From assembly GCA_023265735.1 (NCBI GenBank), contig JAHFSN010000015.1:1-14557 (forward strand): a DNA stretch of 14,557 nucleotides, read 5' to 3'. Origin of the DNA: Spirochaetaceae bacterium. Its GTDB lineage: Bacteria; Spirochaetota; Spirochaetia; JABEVK01. Every line of letters begins with the position of its first letter. Position 1 is the first letter of the stretch. The notes below the pieces were generated by a model. The model was not told the DNA's origin. It did no database searches and was given only the letters and a program-made list of their open reading frames with translations. The translations under genes were made by a program, and so were the position numbers. Positions 6,734-13,685 of this stretch are shown in pieces.

Positions 6734-7468
6734 TCATTCTTCGCCGTCGAGGATGGAAGTATCGAGGTTGTGATAGACGTTCTGAACGTCGTCGTTTTCT
6801 TCCAGACGGTCGATCAGGTTTTGGACCTTCTCGGCAGTCTCCTTGTCGGTGGACACCTTGGCCTGGGGGACGAGACTGATTTCGGCCATCTCCGTCGAGA
6901 GCCCAGCCTTGGTGATCGCCTCGAGAACCTTTTCAAAGTCCGCGGGAGCGGTGATCACCTCGATGTTGCCGTTGTCGACGATGTCTTCGGCGCCGGCCTC
7001 CAGGGCGATCTCCATCACCTGGTCCTCGGTGGTCTTTTCGCCGTCGAGGACGATGAACCCCTTGCGGTCAAACAGCCGGGAAACCGCCGGGGGAGCCTGG
7101 AGGATACCGTTCCCCTTGGTAAGGATCATGCGCACGTCGGCGGCGGTCCGATTCTTGTTGTCAGTCAGCGCCTCAATCAGGATGGCCACACCGCCCGGGG
7201 CATAGGCCTCGTAGGTGAGCTCGACAAACTCCTGGCCTTCCAGCTCGCCGGCGCCCTTCTTGATCGCCCGGTCAATATTGTCCTTGGGCATGTTGGCGGC
7301 CTTGGCCTTGAGGACCGCCATCCTCAGTCGGGCATTGCCTTCGATGCTGGACCCGGCCCGGGCCGAGACCATGATTTCTTTGATGATTTTGGTAAAAACC
7401 GCGCCTCGCTTGGCGTCGAGGGCTCCTTTCTTGCGCTTGATGGTTGCCCATTTCGAGTGACCGCTCAT
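6734..7468 (-). CDS. yebC: YebC/PmpR/TACO1 family protein
   Basis: The protein has 244 residues, the usual length for YebC. It begins MSGHSKWATIKRKKGALDAK, the family signature, and continues with the conserved region KAKAANMPKDNIDRAIKKG and an acidic C-terminus (VQNLIDRLEENDDVQNVYHN). Members were described as DNA-binding regulators; members studied more recently act with the ribosome to relieve stalling at proline-rich stretches. Which role applies here cannot be read from sequence. The ATG at 7468 has GGAAGG upstream. The frame stays open for 35 codons upstream of this start, but those residues are not family-like. It sits between hemW (79-base gap) and ruvC, and the yebC-ruvC-ruvA-ruvB order is common in bacteria. 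Confidence 0.96.
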   Translation of the reverse strand: MSGHSKWATIKRKKGALDAKRGAVFTKIIKEIMVSARAGSSIEGNARLRMAVLKAKAANMPKDNIDRAIKKGAGELEGQEFVELTYEAYAPGGVAILIEALTDNKNRTAADVRMILTKGNGILQAPPAVSRLFDRKGFIVLDGEKTTEDQVMEIALEAGAEDIVDNGNIEVITAPADFEKVLEAITKAGLSTEMAEISLVPQAKVSTDKETAEKVQNLIDRLEENDDVQNVYHNLDTSILDGEE

Positions 7469-7486
7469 AATCCTTCCTTGTCCAGG

Positions 7487-7517
7487 CCAGGAATACCTGG
7501 CACCGCGAAGCCGCGTG
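7487..7517 (-). other. Two small hairpins in the hemW-yebC gap
   Basis: CCAGG-AATA-CCTGG (7487-7500) is a perfect 5-bp stem. Directly next to it is CGCG-AAGC-CGCG (7504-7515), extended by CA/TG at 7501-7502 and 7516-7517 with a one-base bulge. They lie in the 79-base gap, the largest in the minus-strand cluster, upstream of the yebC Shine-Dalgarno. No T run follows, so they are not clear terminators. They could mark an RNA processing site or simply be chance GC-rich repeats. Confidence 0.35.
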
Positions 7518-7547
7518 GGTTTCGGTTCTTCATTAGGGTCTTCAGTG

Positions 7548-8654
7548 TTACCGGAATTCGGGCCTTCCGTCAAGTTCGCCGAAGGCCTGCCTGAGGAAGG
7601 CGTCGAGAAAGGGAAACGTTTCCCGGGAAAGAAATAGGCGTCCGTCCTGCTCGAGAATCCTCCCCTCCCAGGCCTTCAGGGTCTCCGGCAGGAGGGGTTT
7701 CCACGGGGCGCTGGCGACACCGGTCCTGCGGCGCAGGCCGGCCAGCAAACGGTCTTTGGCGAGCTCCAGCGCCGTGGGGATTTCACGGTCGGGCGGGGTT
7801 CCCTCGAGCCAAGGCGTCAGCGCCGATGTCTGTGTCCAGTAGGACCAGCCCCGGTCCGAGGGAAGGAACGACACCGCCGACGGACCCACGCCCCACCACG
7901 GCTCCAAGGCCCAGTAGCGCTGGTTGTGCCGGGATTCCGCCCCGGGACGGGCAAAATTGGACACTTCGTACGCCGCGTACCCGTGCGCCTCCAGAAAGTC
8001 CCTTCCCTCGAGCCACCACGAGTCCCCTTTGTCTCCCGGAAGAACCGACGGATGGCGGGCCTCCCGGGCGGCCAGGGGAGTTCCGGGCTCCACGGTCAGC
8101 GAATAGAAGCTCAGGTGGTCGGGTTCCCAGTCGAGGGCCCGTTCCAGGTCGCGGCGCTGCCCTTGGGCGGTTTGTCCGGACAGGCCGCAGATGAGGTCCA
8201 GGGAGAGCTGGCCCGGCCAGGCCTCCGCCAGCTTTCTGGCGTGGTCAAGGTGCCGGTGTCGGGTCGGTCTTCCGTGACGCTTCAGAAGAGCCTCCTGAAA
8301 GGTCTGAATCCCCAGACTCAGTCGGGTTCCCCCTCCCTGCCAAAGCACCGCCAGATGCTCGGCGGTCAGGCTTTCGGGGTTGGCCTCGAGGGTCAACTCG
8401 GCTTCAGGAAGCCGCCGCTCTCCGATCTTGGCTAGCAAGCGGTCCAGCTGTTCGGGTGACAGGAGCGAGGGAGTCCCTCCCCCCAGGTAGACGGTGGCCC
8501 AACGGCTGTCATGGCTCGGGGGTGTCTCGAGCTGATGCAAAATGCGCTCCAGCCACGCTTCGGACCTTCCGGCCCCGACTTCACTGGCAAACGCGCACCA
8601 GTCGCATTTGGACCGGCAAAAGGGGACGTGAACGTAGAGCCCCAGGGACGTCAC
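7548..8654 (-). CDS. hemW: Radical SAM haem chaperone HemW (former HemN-like oxidase)
   Basis: HemW is a radical-SAM protein related to oxygen-independent coproporphyrinogen III oxidase, but HemW members bind haem and act in haem insertion. With the GTG start the protein has 368 residues. C13, C17 and C20 (FCRSKCDWC) form the CxxxCxxC site for the 4Fe-4S cluster. The SAM-binding glycine motif is YLGGGTPS. The HNxxYW motif typical of HemW is present as HNQRYW at 243-248. The start is uncertain: GTG at 8652-8654 gives the standard MTSLGLYVHVPFC opening and lies 17 bases after the lepB2 stop, but I see no good Shine-Dalgarno. A TTG at 8700-8702, inside lepB2, would add 16 residues. The gene is likely co-transcribed with lepB2. 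Confidence 0.92.
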   Translation of the reverse strand: MTSLGLYVHVPFCRSKCDWCAFASEVGAGRSEAWLERILHQLETPPSHDSRWATVYLGGGTPSLLSPEQLDRLLAKIGERRLPEAELTLEANPESLTAEHLAVLWQGGGTRLSLGIQTFQEALLKRHGRPTRHRHLDHARKLAEAWPGQLSLDLICGLSGQTAQGQRRDLERALDWEPDHLSFYSLTVEPGTPLAAREARHPSVLPGDKGDSWWLEGRDFLEAHGYAAYEVSNFARPGAESRHNQRYWALEPWWGVGPSAVSFLPSDRGWSYWTQTSALTPWLEGTPPDREIPTALELAKDRLLAGLRRRTGVASAPWKPLLPETLKAWEGRILEQDGRLFLSRETFPFLDAFLRQAFGELDGRPEFR

Positions 8655-8671
8655 GGCTTGGTCAGCCGGGG

Positions 8672-9430
8672 CTAGAGACCGCCGAACTGGTGAGGCGGCC
8701 AATACTTCAGGACGGCGGAACCCTGGATGGCGGCGCGCCGCACGGGTCCCCAGGTCCGGGAGTCACTTCCCACGCTCCGATGGTCGGACAGAACAAAGTA
8801 TTCGTCGGATCCGAGAACCCGTTCCGTGACCGACTGCCCGAAGGGGAAGGTCGACCGCCAGCCCTGGGGAAGACCATCGTCCAACAGGCTATAGGGCTTT
8901 TTGGAAAGCTCGTATTCGCTCAGGAAGTAAGGTTCGCCCCGGGGTTTCACCGAAGCGGTGGAGTTCTCGATGCGCACCGTATCTCCCGGAAGACCGACGA
9001 CTCGACGCAGGGTGGCGCTTCCATCCCATCGGGCCCGGGTCCCCGCGTCCGGAGACAGGAAGTTCAGCGTGACGAAACGGACCAAATCATCGGCGACCGC
9101 CATCAGGGGCGAGGCTTCTTCGTGATAGGGAGGCACCACGAGGACCAGTTCGCCGCGTTCGGGGCCCCTCCACCCGGGGAGGCCAAACGGCAGGAACGGA
9201 AGATGGGACTGCCCCAGAGGCAAAGGCGTTACCAGCACCGATGTCCCCGGTTCTAGGGTGGGCTCCATGGACTTCGACTCAAAACGGACCGTTCGTACGA
9301 AGGACGCGGTGAGGACCAAGTAACTCACATAGAGGACGAGGAGAAGGAGGAGGGCCCCAAGAATCCTTTCCCGGCGTCTCTTCTGGACGGTGTAGGATTG
9401 GTAGCGGGAGAAGCCCCCCTTGATGGCCAT
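8672..9430 (-). CDS. Signal peptidase I paralogue with Arg in place of catalytic Lys
   Basis: This 252-residue protein belongs to the S26A signal peptidase family. It has a basic N-terminus (QKRRRER), one strong membrane segment (about 23-42), and a periplasmic part. The nucleophile motif is intact: SKSMEPTL with S54. Box D reads TLRRVVGLPGD (140-150), where active enzymes have Lys-Arg before the GLPGD motif. Residue 142 is arginine (codon CGT), so the Ser-Lys dyad is broken. Box E is altered too: LSDHRSVGSDSR instead of GDNRxxSxDSR. The ATG overlaps the lepB1 stop as TAATG, so the two are coupled. It is a paralogue of lepB1, not a fragment. It may be a pseudo-enzyme partner, use Arg as a poor base, or have a specialised substrate. 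Family assignment is strong; activity is unknown. Confidence 0.9.
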   Translation of the reverse strand: MAIKGGFSRYQSYTVQKRRRERILGALLLLLVLYVSYLVLTASFVRTVRFESKSMEPTLEPGTSVLVTPLPLGQSHLPFLPFGLPGWRGPERGELVLVVPPYHEEASPLMAVADDLVRFVTLNFLSPDAGTRARWDGSATLRRVVGLPGDTVRIENSTASVKPRGEPYFLSEYELSKKPYSLLDDGLPQGWRSTFPFGQSVTERVLGSDEYFVLSDHRSVGSDSRTWGPVRRAAIQGSAVLKYWPPHQFGGL

Positions 9431-10443
9431 TAGAGGCCCCCAGCCCGGCCGAGAGGCCAGTACCGCAAAGAAGCTTCTCCCAGGATCTTGCTGAGCTTTA
9501 CAGGACCAAAATATCTGCCATCCTTCGAGTTGTCGCGGTTGTCCCCCAGGGGCAGGATCGAACCGTCGGGTATCCAAGTGCCGTTTTCGAGCTTGAAGTA
9601 GGCCGAAGCCTGGTCGCTGGCCTGGGGGTACACCGCCAGCAGGGCCTTATGCTGCTGACGTTCGGACTCGAAGTAGTCTCCGTGGGGGAAGCCCGCCGTT
9701 CCGAGGTTCTTCAAGGCCTTGGCGTCCTCGGCGTCGGGGGTCTGGCCCAGGGTGGACGCGACGAGGGCCCGTGAAGCGCCGGGTAGAAGGCCGTAGTACG
9801 TGGGGAGAGCCTCGGGGGCCTCCCTGTGCTGGCCGTACTGGAGGCCCTGGCGGGTCTTCAGGTCCTCTTCCGAGATCCACTGGTCGGTCCCGGGGAGCTC
9901 AAATTCCGGGACCCCGTTGCGCCAACGAACCACGTCTCCAGAATAACCGACACCGCGCTTGATCAGAAAGTGCGCCTTGGGGGTGCCGTCGGCATTCCGG
10001 TCAATGTCGACGAGCGACAGGGTGACCATGTAGATCAGGCGCTGGGCGACATCGTAGGCGGTGACCCAGCCCGGCCCCCAGGAATAGACAGGAGAGATAT
10101 ACTCAGGGTTCTCGAAAATAATGATGTCGCCGCGTTGGGGTGTGGAGAGCCCGGGAAGCTTGAAGAGCCCGGGCAGGAGTTCGGGACCGTAGGACACCTT
10201 ATTGACGAAGATGCGATCATGGACCAAAAGGGTCTTTTCCATGGAGGGAGAGGGAATCTCGTAGGCTTGAAAGAAGTATTGGTTGACCAGAAGAACCACG
10301 CACGCCGACCAAATGAAGGCTTCTACCCAATCGAGAATGACATTCTTCTGCTTTTGCTTCTGCTTCTTCACCCAGCGGCGGCGGGCGCGCCACGTCAGGA
10401 CGGCCTCCGTAGTGCCGACCATGTTGTCCAAGAACTTGTTCAA
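9430..10443 (-). CDS. lepB: Signal peptidase I (active form), TTG start
   Basis: This membrane serine protease removes signal peptides from exported proteins. The protein has 337 residues. Residues 22-33 are very basic (RRWVKKQKQKQK), followed by a membrane segment at about 42-58. The catalytic Ser67 is in SPSMEKTL, and the general-base Lys162 is in LIKRGVGYSGD, where the usual GLPGD is altered to GYSGD. Box E, GDNRDNSKDGRYFG, is intact. About 130 residues separate boxes D and E, an insertion relative to short Gram-positive enzymes. I chose TTG at 10441-10443 because GAGGGTG lies five bases upstream. An ATG at 10420-10422, seven codons in, has no clear Shine-Dalgarno. It is the first gene of the minus-strand cluster, and I see no convincing promoter for it in the 77-base divergent gap. 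Confidence 0.95.
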   Translation of the reverse strand: MNKFLDNMVGTTEAVLTWRARRRWVKKQKQKQKNVILDWVEAFIWSACVVLLVNQYFFQAYEIPSPSMEKTLLVHDRIFVNKVSYGPELLPGLFKLPGLSTPQRGDIIIFENPEYISPVYSWGPGWVTAYDVAQRLIYMVTLSLVDIDRNADGTPKAHFLIKRGVGYSGDVVRWRNGVPEFELPGTDQWISEEDLKTRQGLQYGQHREAPEALPTYYGLLPGASRALVASTLGQTPDAEDAKALKNLGTAGFPHGDYFESERQQHKALLAVYPQASDQASAYFKLENGTWIPDGSILPLGDNRDNSKDGRYFGPVKLSKILGEASLRYWPLGRAGGL

Positions 10444-10448
10444 CTGTT

Positions 10449-10455
10449 CACCCTC
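10449..10455 (-). promoter_or_regulatory. Shine-Dalgarno deciding the TTG start of lepB
   Basis: GAGGGTG on the minus strand lies five bases upstream of the TTG at 10441-10443. The later in-frame ATG (10420-10422) has no comparable site. Confidence 0.6.
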
Positions 10456-10483
10456 GTGGCAACGTACCACGCCTTTGGTTTCA

Positions 10484-10512
10484 TTGACAAGACAAATTCC
10501 CGTCCCTATAAT
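10484..10512 (+). promoter_or_regulatory. Perfect consensus sigma70 promoter of the PEGA-smpB-J operon
   Basis: TTGACA (10484-10489) and TATAAT (10507-10512) are separated by exactly 17 bases, so both boxes match the consensus completely. The usual start point would be about 10518-10520, which falls at or one to three bases before the ATG at 10521. No Shine-Dalgarno precedes that ATG, so the mRNA is predicted to be leaderless. Confidence 0.85.
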
Positions 10513-10520
10513 GGGCAACC

Positions 10521-12032
10521 ATGAGTTCAGATACCCCTTCCCCGGAAACCGCCGAGGAGATTCAGGTTCGCCTGAAACCGATCTTGGGCCTCCAGCCAAA
10601 GTATTACCTCGCTGTCATTTACGTTTTGGTCCTCCTGGGTGTCCTGTTCTCTCTCATCGTCCTTCCCGGACTCACCAACCCTGGGACCCGCGTGACGTTC
10701 ACCTCATCGCCTTCCGGGGCTTCGGTCACCTGGGGTCAGAAGACCTGGGGCACGACGCCGGTGACCGTGTTTCTGCCTTCCGGTTCGGCCGCCCTTACCG
10801 TGGCAAAACCGGGTTTATCGGCCAAGACCACGGAGTATTCCAGCGGAAAGCGCCTGCTCTTCAGCCTGTTCGTTCCCCGGACGGACAAGGTCGACGTAAA
10901 ACTGGATCCGATATCCGCCGACAGCGTCACCACTCGCTACCGCGGCGAAATCGGCCGCTGGGCTCTGGCGGTTCCCTTTAATTCTGACTATCGCTTTCCC
11001 CCGTTGTACACGCGGTTCGCCGAAGACGCCCGGGCTTCGGGCCTCACCGAGGAACAGATCAAGGCCTTCTTGTTGGGGCTTAGGTCGTCGGTGACCGATC
11101 CCCAGATGTACCAGGATTATGGCCAGGCGTTGGGACTCTGGACTACCAGCGTACCGGAAGGTCTGGAGACCCAATTCAAGCTTTGGCAAGGATTGGTTCC
11201 CGGCGACCCGGGCCGGTTAGCCCTTTGGCTCCTGGCCAACCAGATCAAGCCCGTCAGGGACCGGGAGACGGCCGAACCGTCGGATTGGTTCCAGGCCCGG
11301 CTCAACGAGTTCAAGAGTTCCCTCGTGCCGCCTTCGCCCTTGCCTTCCGTGGCGGCTCCCGCTGCCGTGAGAACGTCTTTAGGGGTATTTCGCGGCGTGG
11401 CCTCGACTTGGTTTCTCTGGGGATCCCTCGGTGATTCCTTCCCCATGCCGACGGAGCCGCCCTTCCAGCTCCCGGTGCCCGCGGCGCCGGCTCCGTTCTG
11501 GATTGCCGATGCCGAAGTTACCCAGGGTCAGTTCGCGGCCTTTGTGGCAGCGAAGCCCGAGTGGGCTCCGTCAGGACGCGACAAACTGGTCTCCCAGGGT
11601 CTCGCCGACGCGGACTACTTGGCCGACTGGAAAGACGGCAGACCCTCGGCCCCTTTGGCACCGGTGGTTTCTGTGTCGTGGTACGCCGCCCAGGCGTACG
11701 CCGACTGGGTCAACGCCAATGCTCCCGCGCCGGGACGACGGGTCGTCCTTCCCGATGACTTCCAATGGGAAGCGGCCGCCCGGGCCCCCGGGGGCTCGGC
11801 TCTCTTGAACCAGGGCGTCTGGGAATGGACGGCGTCCCCTTGGTACCCCGGCCAGAGCCTCGTCTGGGGAGCTCAGCCTTCCGAGGACCGAACTCCCGCA
11901 TACGCCCATAGTCTGAAAGGTGGCACCCAGAATCCCAAGGGAAGCATCAAAGCCGGAGATCGGGCCGGTTGGCCTTCCTCGGGTACGACCACGGGCCTCG
12001 GGTTCCGCCTCGCCCTCGTCAAGTCTCCATGA
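10521..12032 (+). CDS. Membrane-anchored PEGA protein with cysteine-less FGE/sulfatase-modifier-like domain
   Basis: The 503-residue protein has a short N-terminal tail, one membrane segment (about 28-49), and an outward-facing remainder. Residues about 57-125 are a PEGA-type beta domain (RVTFTSSPSGASVTWGQKTW, then TTPVTVFLPSG). A helical middle region (about 140-275) is unrecognised. Residues about 325-503 resemble the formylglycine-generating-enzyme (FGE-sulfatase) fold: FWIADAEVTQGQF, PVVSVSWYAAQAYADWVN, LPDDFQWEAAARA, GVWEWTASPWY and TGLGFRLAL. The whole protein contains no cysteine, so the active-site cysteines of true FGE are absent and sulfatase activation is not expected. A binding or scaffold role in the envelope is inference. 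The ATG abuts a consensus promoter, and the stop overlaps smpB as ATGA. Confidence 0.88.
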   Translation: MSSDTPSPETAEEIQVRLKPILGLQPKYYLAVIYVLVLLGVLFSLIVLPGLTNPGTRVTFTSSPSGASVTWGQKTWGTTPVTVFLPSGSAALTVAKPGLSAKTTEYSSGKRLLFSLFVPRTDKVDVKLDPISADSVTTRYRGEIGRWALAVPFNSDYRFPPLYTRFAEDARASGLTEEQIKAFLLGLRSSVTDPQMYQDYGQALGLWTTSVPEGLETQFKLWQGLVPGDPGRLALWLLANQIKPVRDRETAEPSDWFQARLNEFKSSLVPPSPLPSVAAPAAVRTSLGVFRGVASTWFLWGSLGDSFPMPTEPPFQLPVPAAPAPFWIADAEVTQGQFAAFVAAKPEWAPSGRDKLVSQGLADADYLADWKDGRPSAPLAPVVSVSWYAAQAYADWVNANAPAPGRRVVLPDDFQWEAAARAPGGSALLNQGVWEWTASPWYPGQSLVWGAQPSEDRTPAYAHSLKGGTQNPKGSIKAGDRAGWPSSGTTTGLGFRLALVKSP

Positions 12033-12484
12033 GCGGCACCAAGCTTCTGGCGGACAACCGTCGGGCCCGGTACGACTACTTCGTGAGCGACAGCCTCGAG
12101 ATGGGTCTGGTCCTGGTCGGAACCGAGGTCAAGTCCATGAAGGCGGCTCAGTTTTCCTTCAACGACGCCTGGGTTGACCTGGACGCCGCCGGCGAGCTGT
12201 GGATCCGAAACCTCCACATCAACCCCTACAAGATGGCGGGCCTCGACAACCACGATCCCGACCGGCGCAAGAAACTCCTGGCCCACAAAGAGGAAGTCAA
12301 GAAGCTTCGCCGCCAGGTGGACGAGAAGGGGTTCACCCTGATTCCCCTCGACTTTCATCTGAAAGAAGGCCGGATCAAGGTGACCGTCGGTGTGTGCAAG
12401 GGCAAGAGAGAGTACGACAAGCGTAACACCATCAAAGAAAAGGACCAGAAGCGAGACCTCGACCGGGAACTGAGGCGAGAATGA
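12029..12484 (+). CDS. smpB: SsrA-binding protein SmpB
   Basis: SmpB binds tmRNA and delivers it to stalled ribosomes in trans-translation. The protein has 151 residues, a normal length. It begins MSGTKLLADNRRARYDYFV and continues with the conserved GTEVKSMK motif, the NLHINPY segment, and a basic C-terminal tail (KREYDKRNTIKEKDQKRD) that enters the ribosomal A site. The start ATG overlaps the previous stop (ATGA at 12029-12032); a more upstream in-frame ATG at 11969 lies inside the PEGA gene and adds unconserved residues. The stop likewise overlaps the J-domain gene (ATGA at 12481-12484). Its RNA partner ssrA lies 0.8 kb downstream. Confidence 0.97.
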   Translation: MSGTKLLADNRRARYDYFVSDSLEMGLVLVGTEVKSMKAAQFSFNDAWVDLDAAGELWIRNLHINPYKMAGLDNHDPDRRKKLLAHKEEVKKLRRQVDEKGFTLIPLDFHLKEGRIKVTVGVCKGKREYDKRNTIKEKDQKRDLDRELRRE

Positions 12485-13269
12485 GCCTCTACGCGGTGTT
12501 AGGCATCTCGAGCGAGGCCAGCTCCGCCGAGGTGAAGGCGGCGTTCCGGCGCAAGATCAAGGAGCTGCATCCCGACCTCCAGGCGGCCCGGGCCGATTCG
12601 ACCCTCAAGACCAAGGTCACGGTTCACGAGCTGATCGAAGCCTACGAGGTGCTCTCGGACCCCAAGCTGAGGGAGGACTACGACAGGGCGCGCAGGACGG
12701 CACCCCGGGAGTCGGAGTTCAACTACCGGGACTGGCTCAAGGCCCGGCCCGACGCCCTGTCGAAGGCCAAACTGATCTTCTACGACGTGCTCCGGGACCG
12801 CCAGGCCGAGGCCGTGGCCCTGTACGGCGAGCTCACCAGCCAGAGGACCTACGACCTGGAGAAGCTTTTGGGCCGCGAGGACTTTATGGACTGCGCCTTC
12901 ATGCTGGCCCTGGAATACGAAAATCAGGGAGACGAGGGACAAGCCATCTCCCTCTACCTGCGGATCGCTCAGTTGGAGGGGGAGAAGGCGTTCTTCCGGC
13001 ATTTCTTCGCCGAAGTCGAGGACCGCCTTCTGGATCTTCTCGTCCAGAAGACTCCCAACCAGTCGGCGGCGACCCTGGTGGCGCTTTTGGAAGAACTGCA
13101 GAGACTGCCGTTCCGTCCGGCTGCCAAGGCGGCATTTCTGGCCCGGCAGGCCGAGGTGTACTGGGCGGCCGGCGAGAGACTGGCGGCCATGCAAAGCCTG
13201 AGACGGGCCCGGTCCCTCGCCCCCAAAGACCGATCAATTGCCAAGCTGGAACGCCAATGGAGTCTCTAG
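12481..13269 (+). CDS. J-domain protein with helical-repeat C-terminus
   Basis: Residues 1-70 of this 262-residue protein are a DnaJ J domain: MSLYAVLGISSEASSAEVKA, HPD at 30-32 (the tripeptide needed to stimulate DnaK ATPase), and EAYEVLSDPKLREDYDRARR. There is no G/F region, zinc finger or DnaJ C-terminal domain. Residues about 100-262 are helical and TPR-like, with repeated Ala/Leu-rich helix pairs (CAFMLALEYENQGDEGQAIS, AEVYWAAGERLAAMQSLRRA). It is thus a specialised type-III J protein, not general DnaJ. The overlap with smpB and position just before ssrA suggest co-expression with the ribosome rescue system. A direct role in handling stalled or tagged proteins is inference. Confidence 0.9.
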   Translation: MSLYAVLGISSEASSAEVKAAFRRKIKELHPDLQAARADSTLKTKVTVHELIEAYEVLSDPKLREDYDRARRTAPRESEFNYRDWLKARPDALSKAKLIFYDVLRDRQAEAVALYGELTSQRTYDLEKLLGREDFMDCAFMLALEYENQGDEGQAISLYLRIAQLEGEKAFFRHFFAEVEDRLLDLLVQKTPNQSAATLVALLEELQRLPFRPAAKAAFLARQAEVYWAAGERLAAMQSLRRARSLAPKDRSIAKLERQWSL

Positions 13270-13275
13270 AAGACC

Positions 13276-13304
13276 TTGTTTCCTGAGCCGAATTGTGGTA
13301 TTTT
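13276..13304 (+). promoter_or_regulatory. Promoter of ssrA
   Basis: TTGTTT (13276-13281) and TATTTT (13299-13304) are separated by 17 bases. The predicted start near 13311-13314 coincides with the mature tmRNA 5' end. It lies in the 44-base gap after the J-domain gene. Confidence 0.65.
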
Positions 13305-13313
13305 ACGACGCAC

Positions 13314-13683
13314 GGGGGTGCACCGGTTTCGACGGACGGATGCCGGGGTGCGGACCGCAGGTGGAGTGTCTTCTCCTAAATCGGGCAAAACAATATCTGC
13401 CAAAAACAACACTGTTGCCTTCAACAGCAACAACGTTTCGGCCCTGGCCGCTTAATTGTAGCCAAGGGTTGGGTTTTCCCGCTGCGACTAGGGATGCCCA
13501 ACCCACACCAACAGTCGCTTGATCATGCCGGCGTTCAGGACGGCTTGGTGACATTCTCCTGAACCGCTGCGACGACGGTAGGCCGGACCGCCTAAGCGTC
13601 GCCTAAGAACAAAGTGCCCGGATAAACCTGTAGAAGTTCGTATGTCGCCCGTTCGGACGGGGGTTCAATTCCCCTCACCTCCA
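13314..13683 (+). ncRNA. ssrA: tmRNA (SsrA)
   Basis: The 370-base RNA combines a tRNA-Ala-like part and a messenger part and rescues stalled ribosomes together with SmpB. The 5' end GGGGGTG (13314-13320) pairs with CACCTCC (13676-13682), followed by discriminator A at 13683. The 5' region carries the typical CGGTTTCGACGG sequence. The T arm at the 3' end reads GGGGG TTCAATT CCCCT. CCA is not encoded (TGA follows). The resume codon is taken as GCC at 13399, and the open tag frame ends at TAA 13453-13455, with a second in-frame TAG two codons on. Between tag and 3' end are several GC-rich paired segments consistent with pseudoknots (for example GTTGGG and CCCAAC around 13467-13503). Confidence 0.95.
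13399..13455 (+). CDS. tmRNA proteolysis tag (18 residues, ends in LAA)
   Basis: This is the tag reading frame inside ssrA. From GCC at 13399 it encodes AKNNTVAFNSNNVSALAA and then TAA. The LAA end is the degradation signal recognised by ClpXP-type proteases. The exact resume codon is inferred from the alanine followed by polar residues, as in known tags. The AKNN opening resembles the Borrelia tag as I recall it. Confidence 0.8.
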   Translation, partial: AKNNTVAFNSNNVSALAA

Positions 13684-13685
13684 TG

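Noticed and set aside
6572..7594. 340-codon open frame on the plus strand
   Set aside because: It is antisense to ruvC and yebC, both certain genes, and shows no family-like sequence.
9431..9577. Upstream extension of lepB2 (49 residues)
   Set aside because: It overlaps lepB1, and the ATG at 9430 in the TAATG overlap gives a standard basic-plus-membrane N-terminus.
10450..10520. Minus-strand promoter for lepB1
   Set aside because: TTGTCA with TACGTT 18 bases on has only three of six -10 matches; I do not find a convincing pair and leave it unannotated.
10444..10599. Upstream extension of lepB1 (52 residues)
   Set aside because: It would cross the divergent promoter and the start of the PEGA gene; the TTG at 10443 has a good Shine-Dalgarno.
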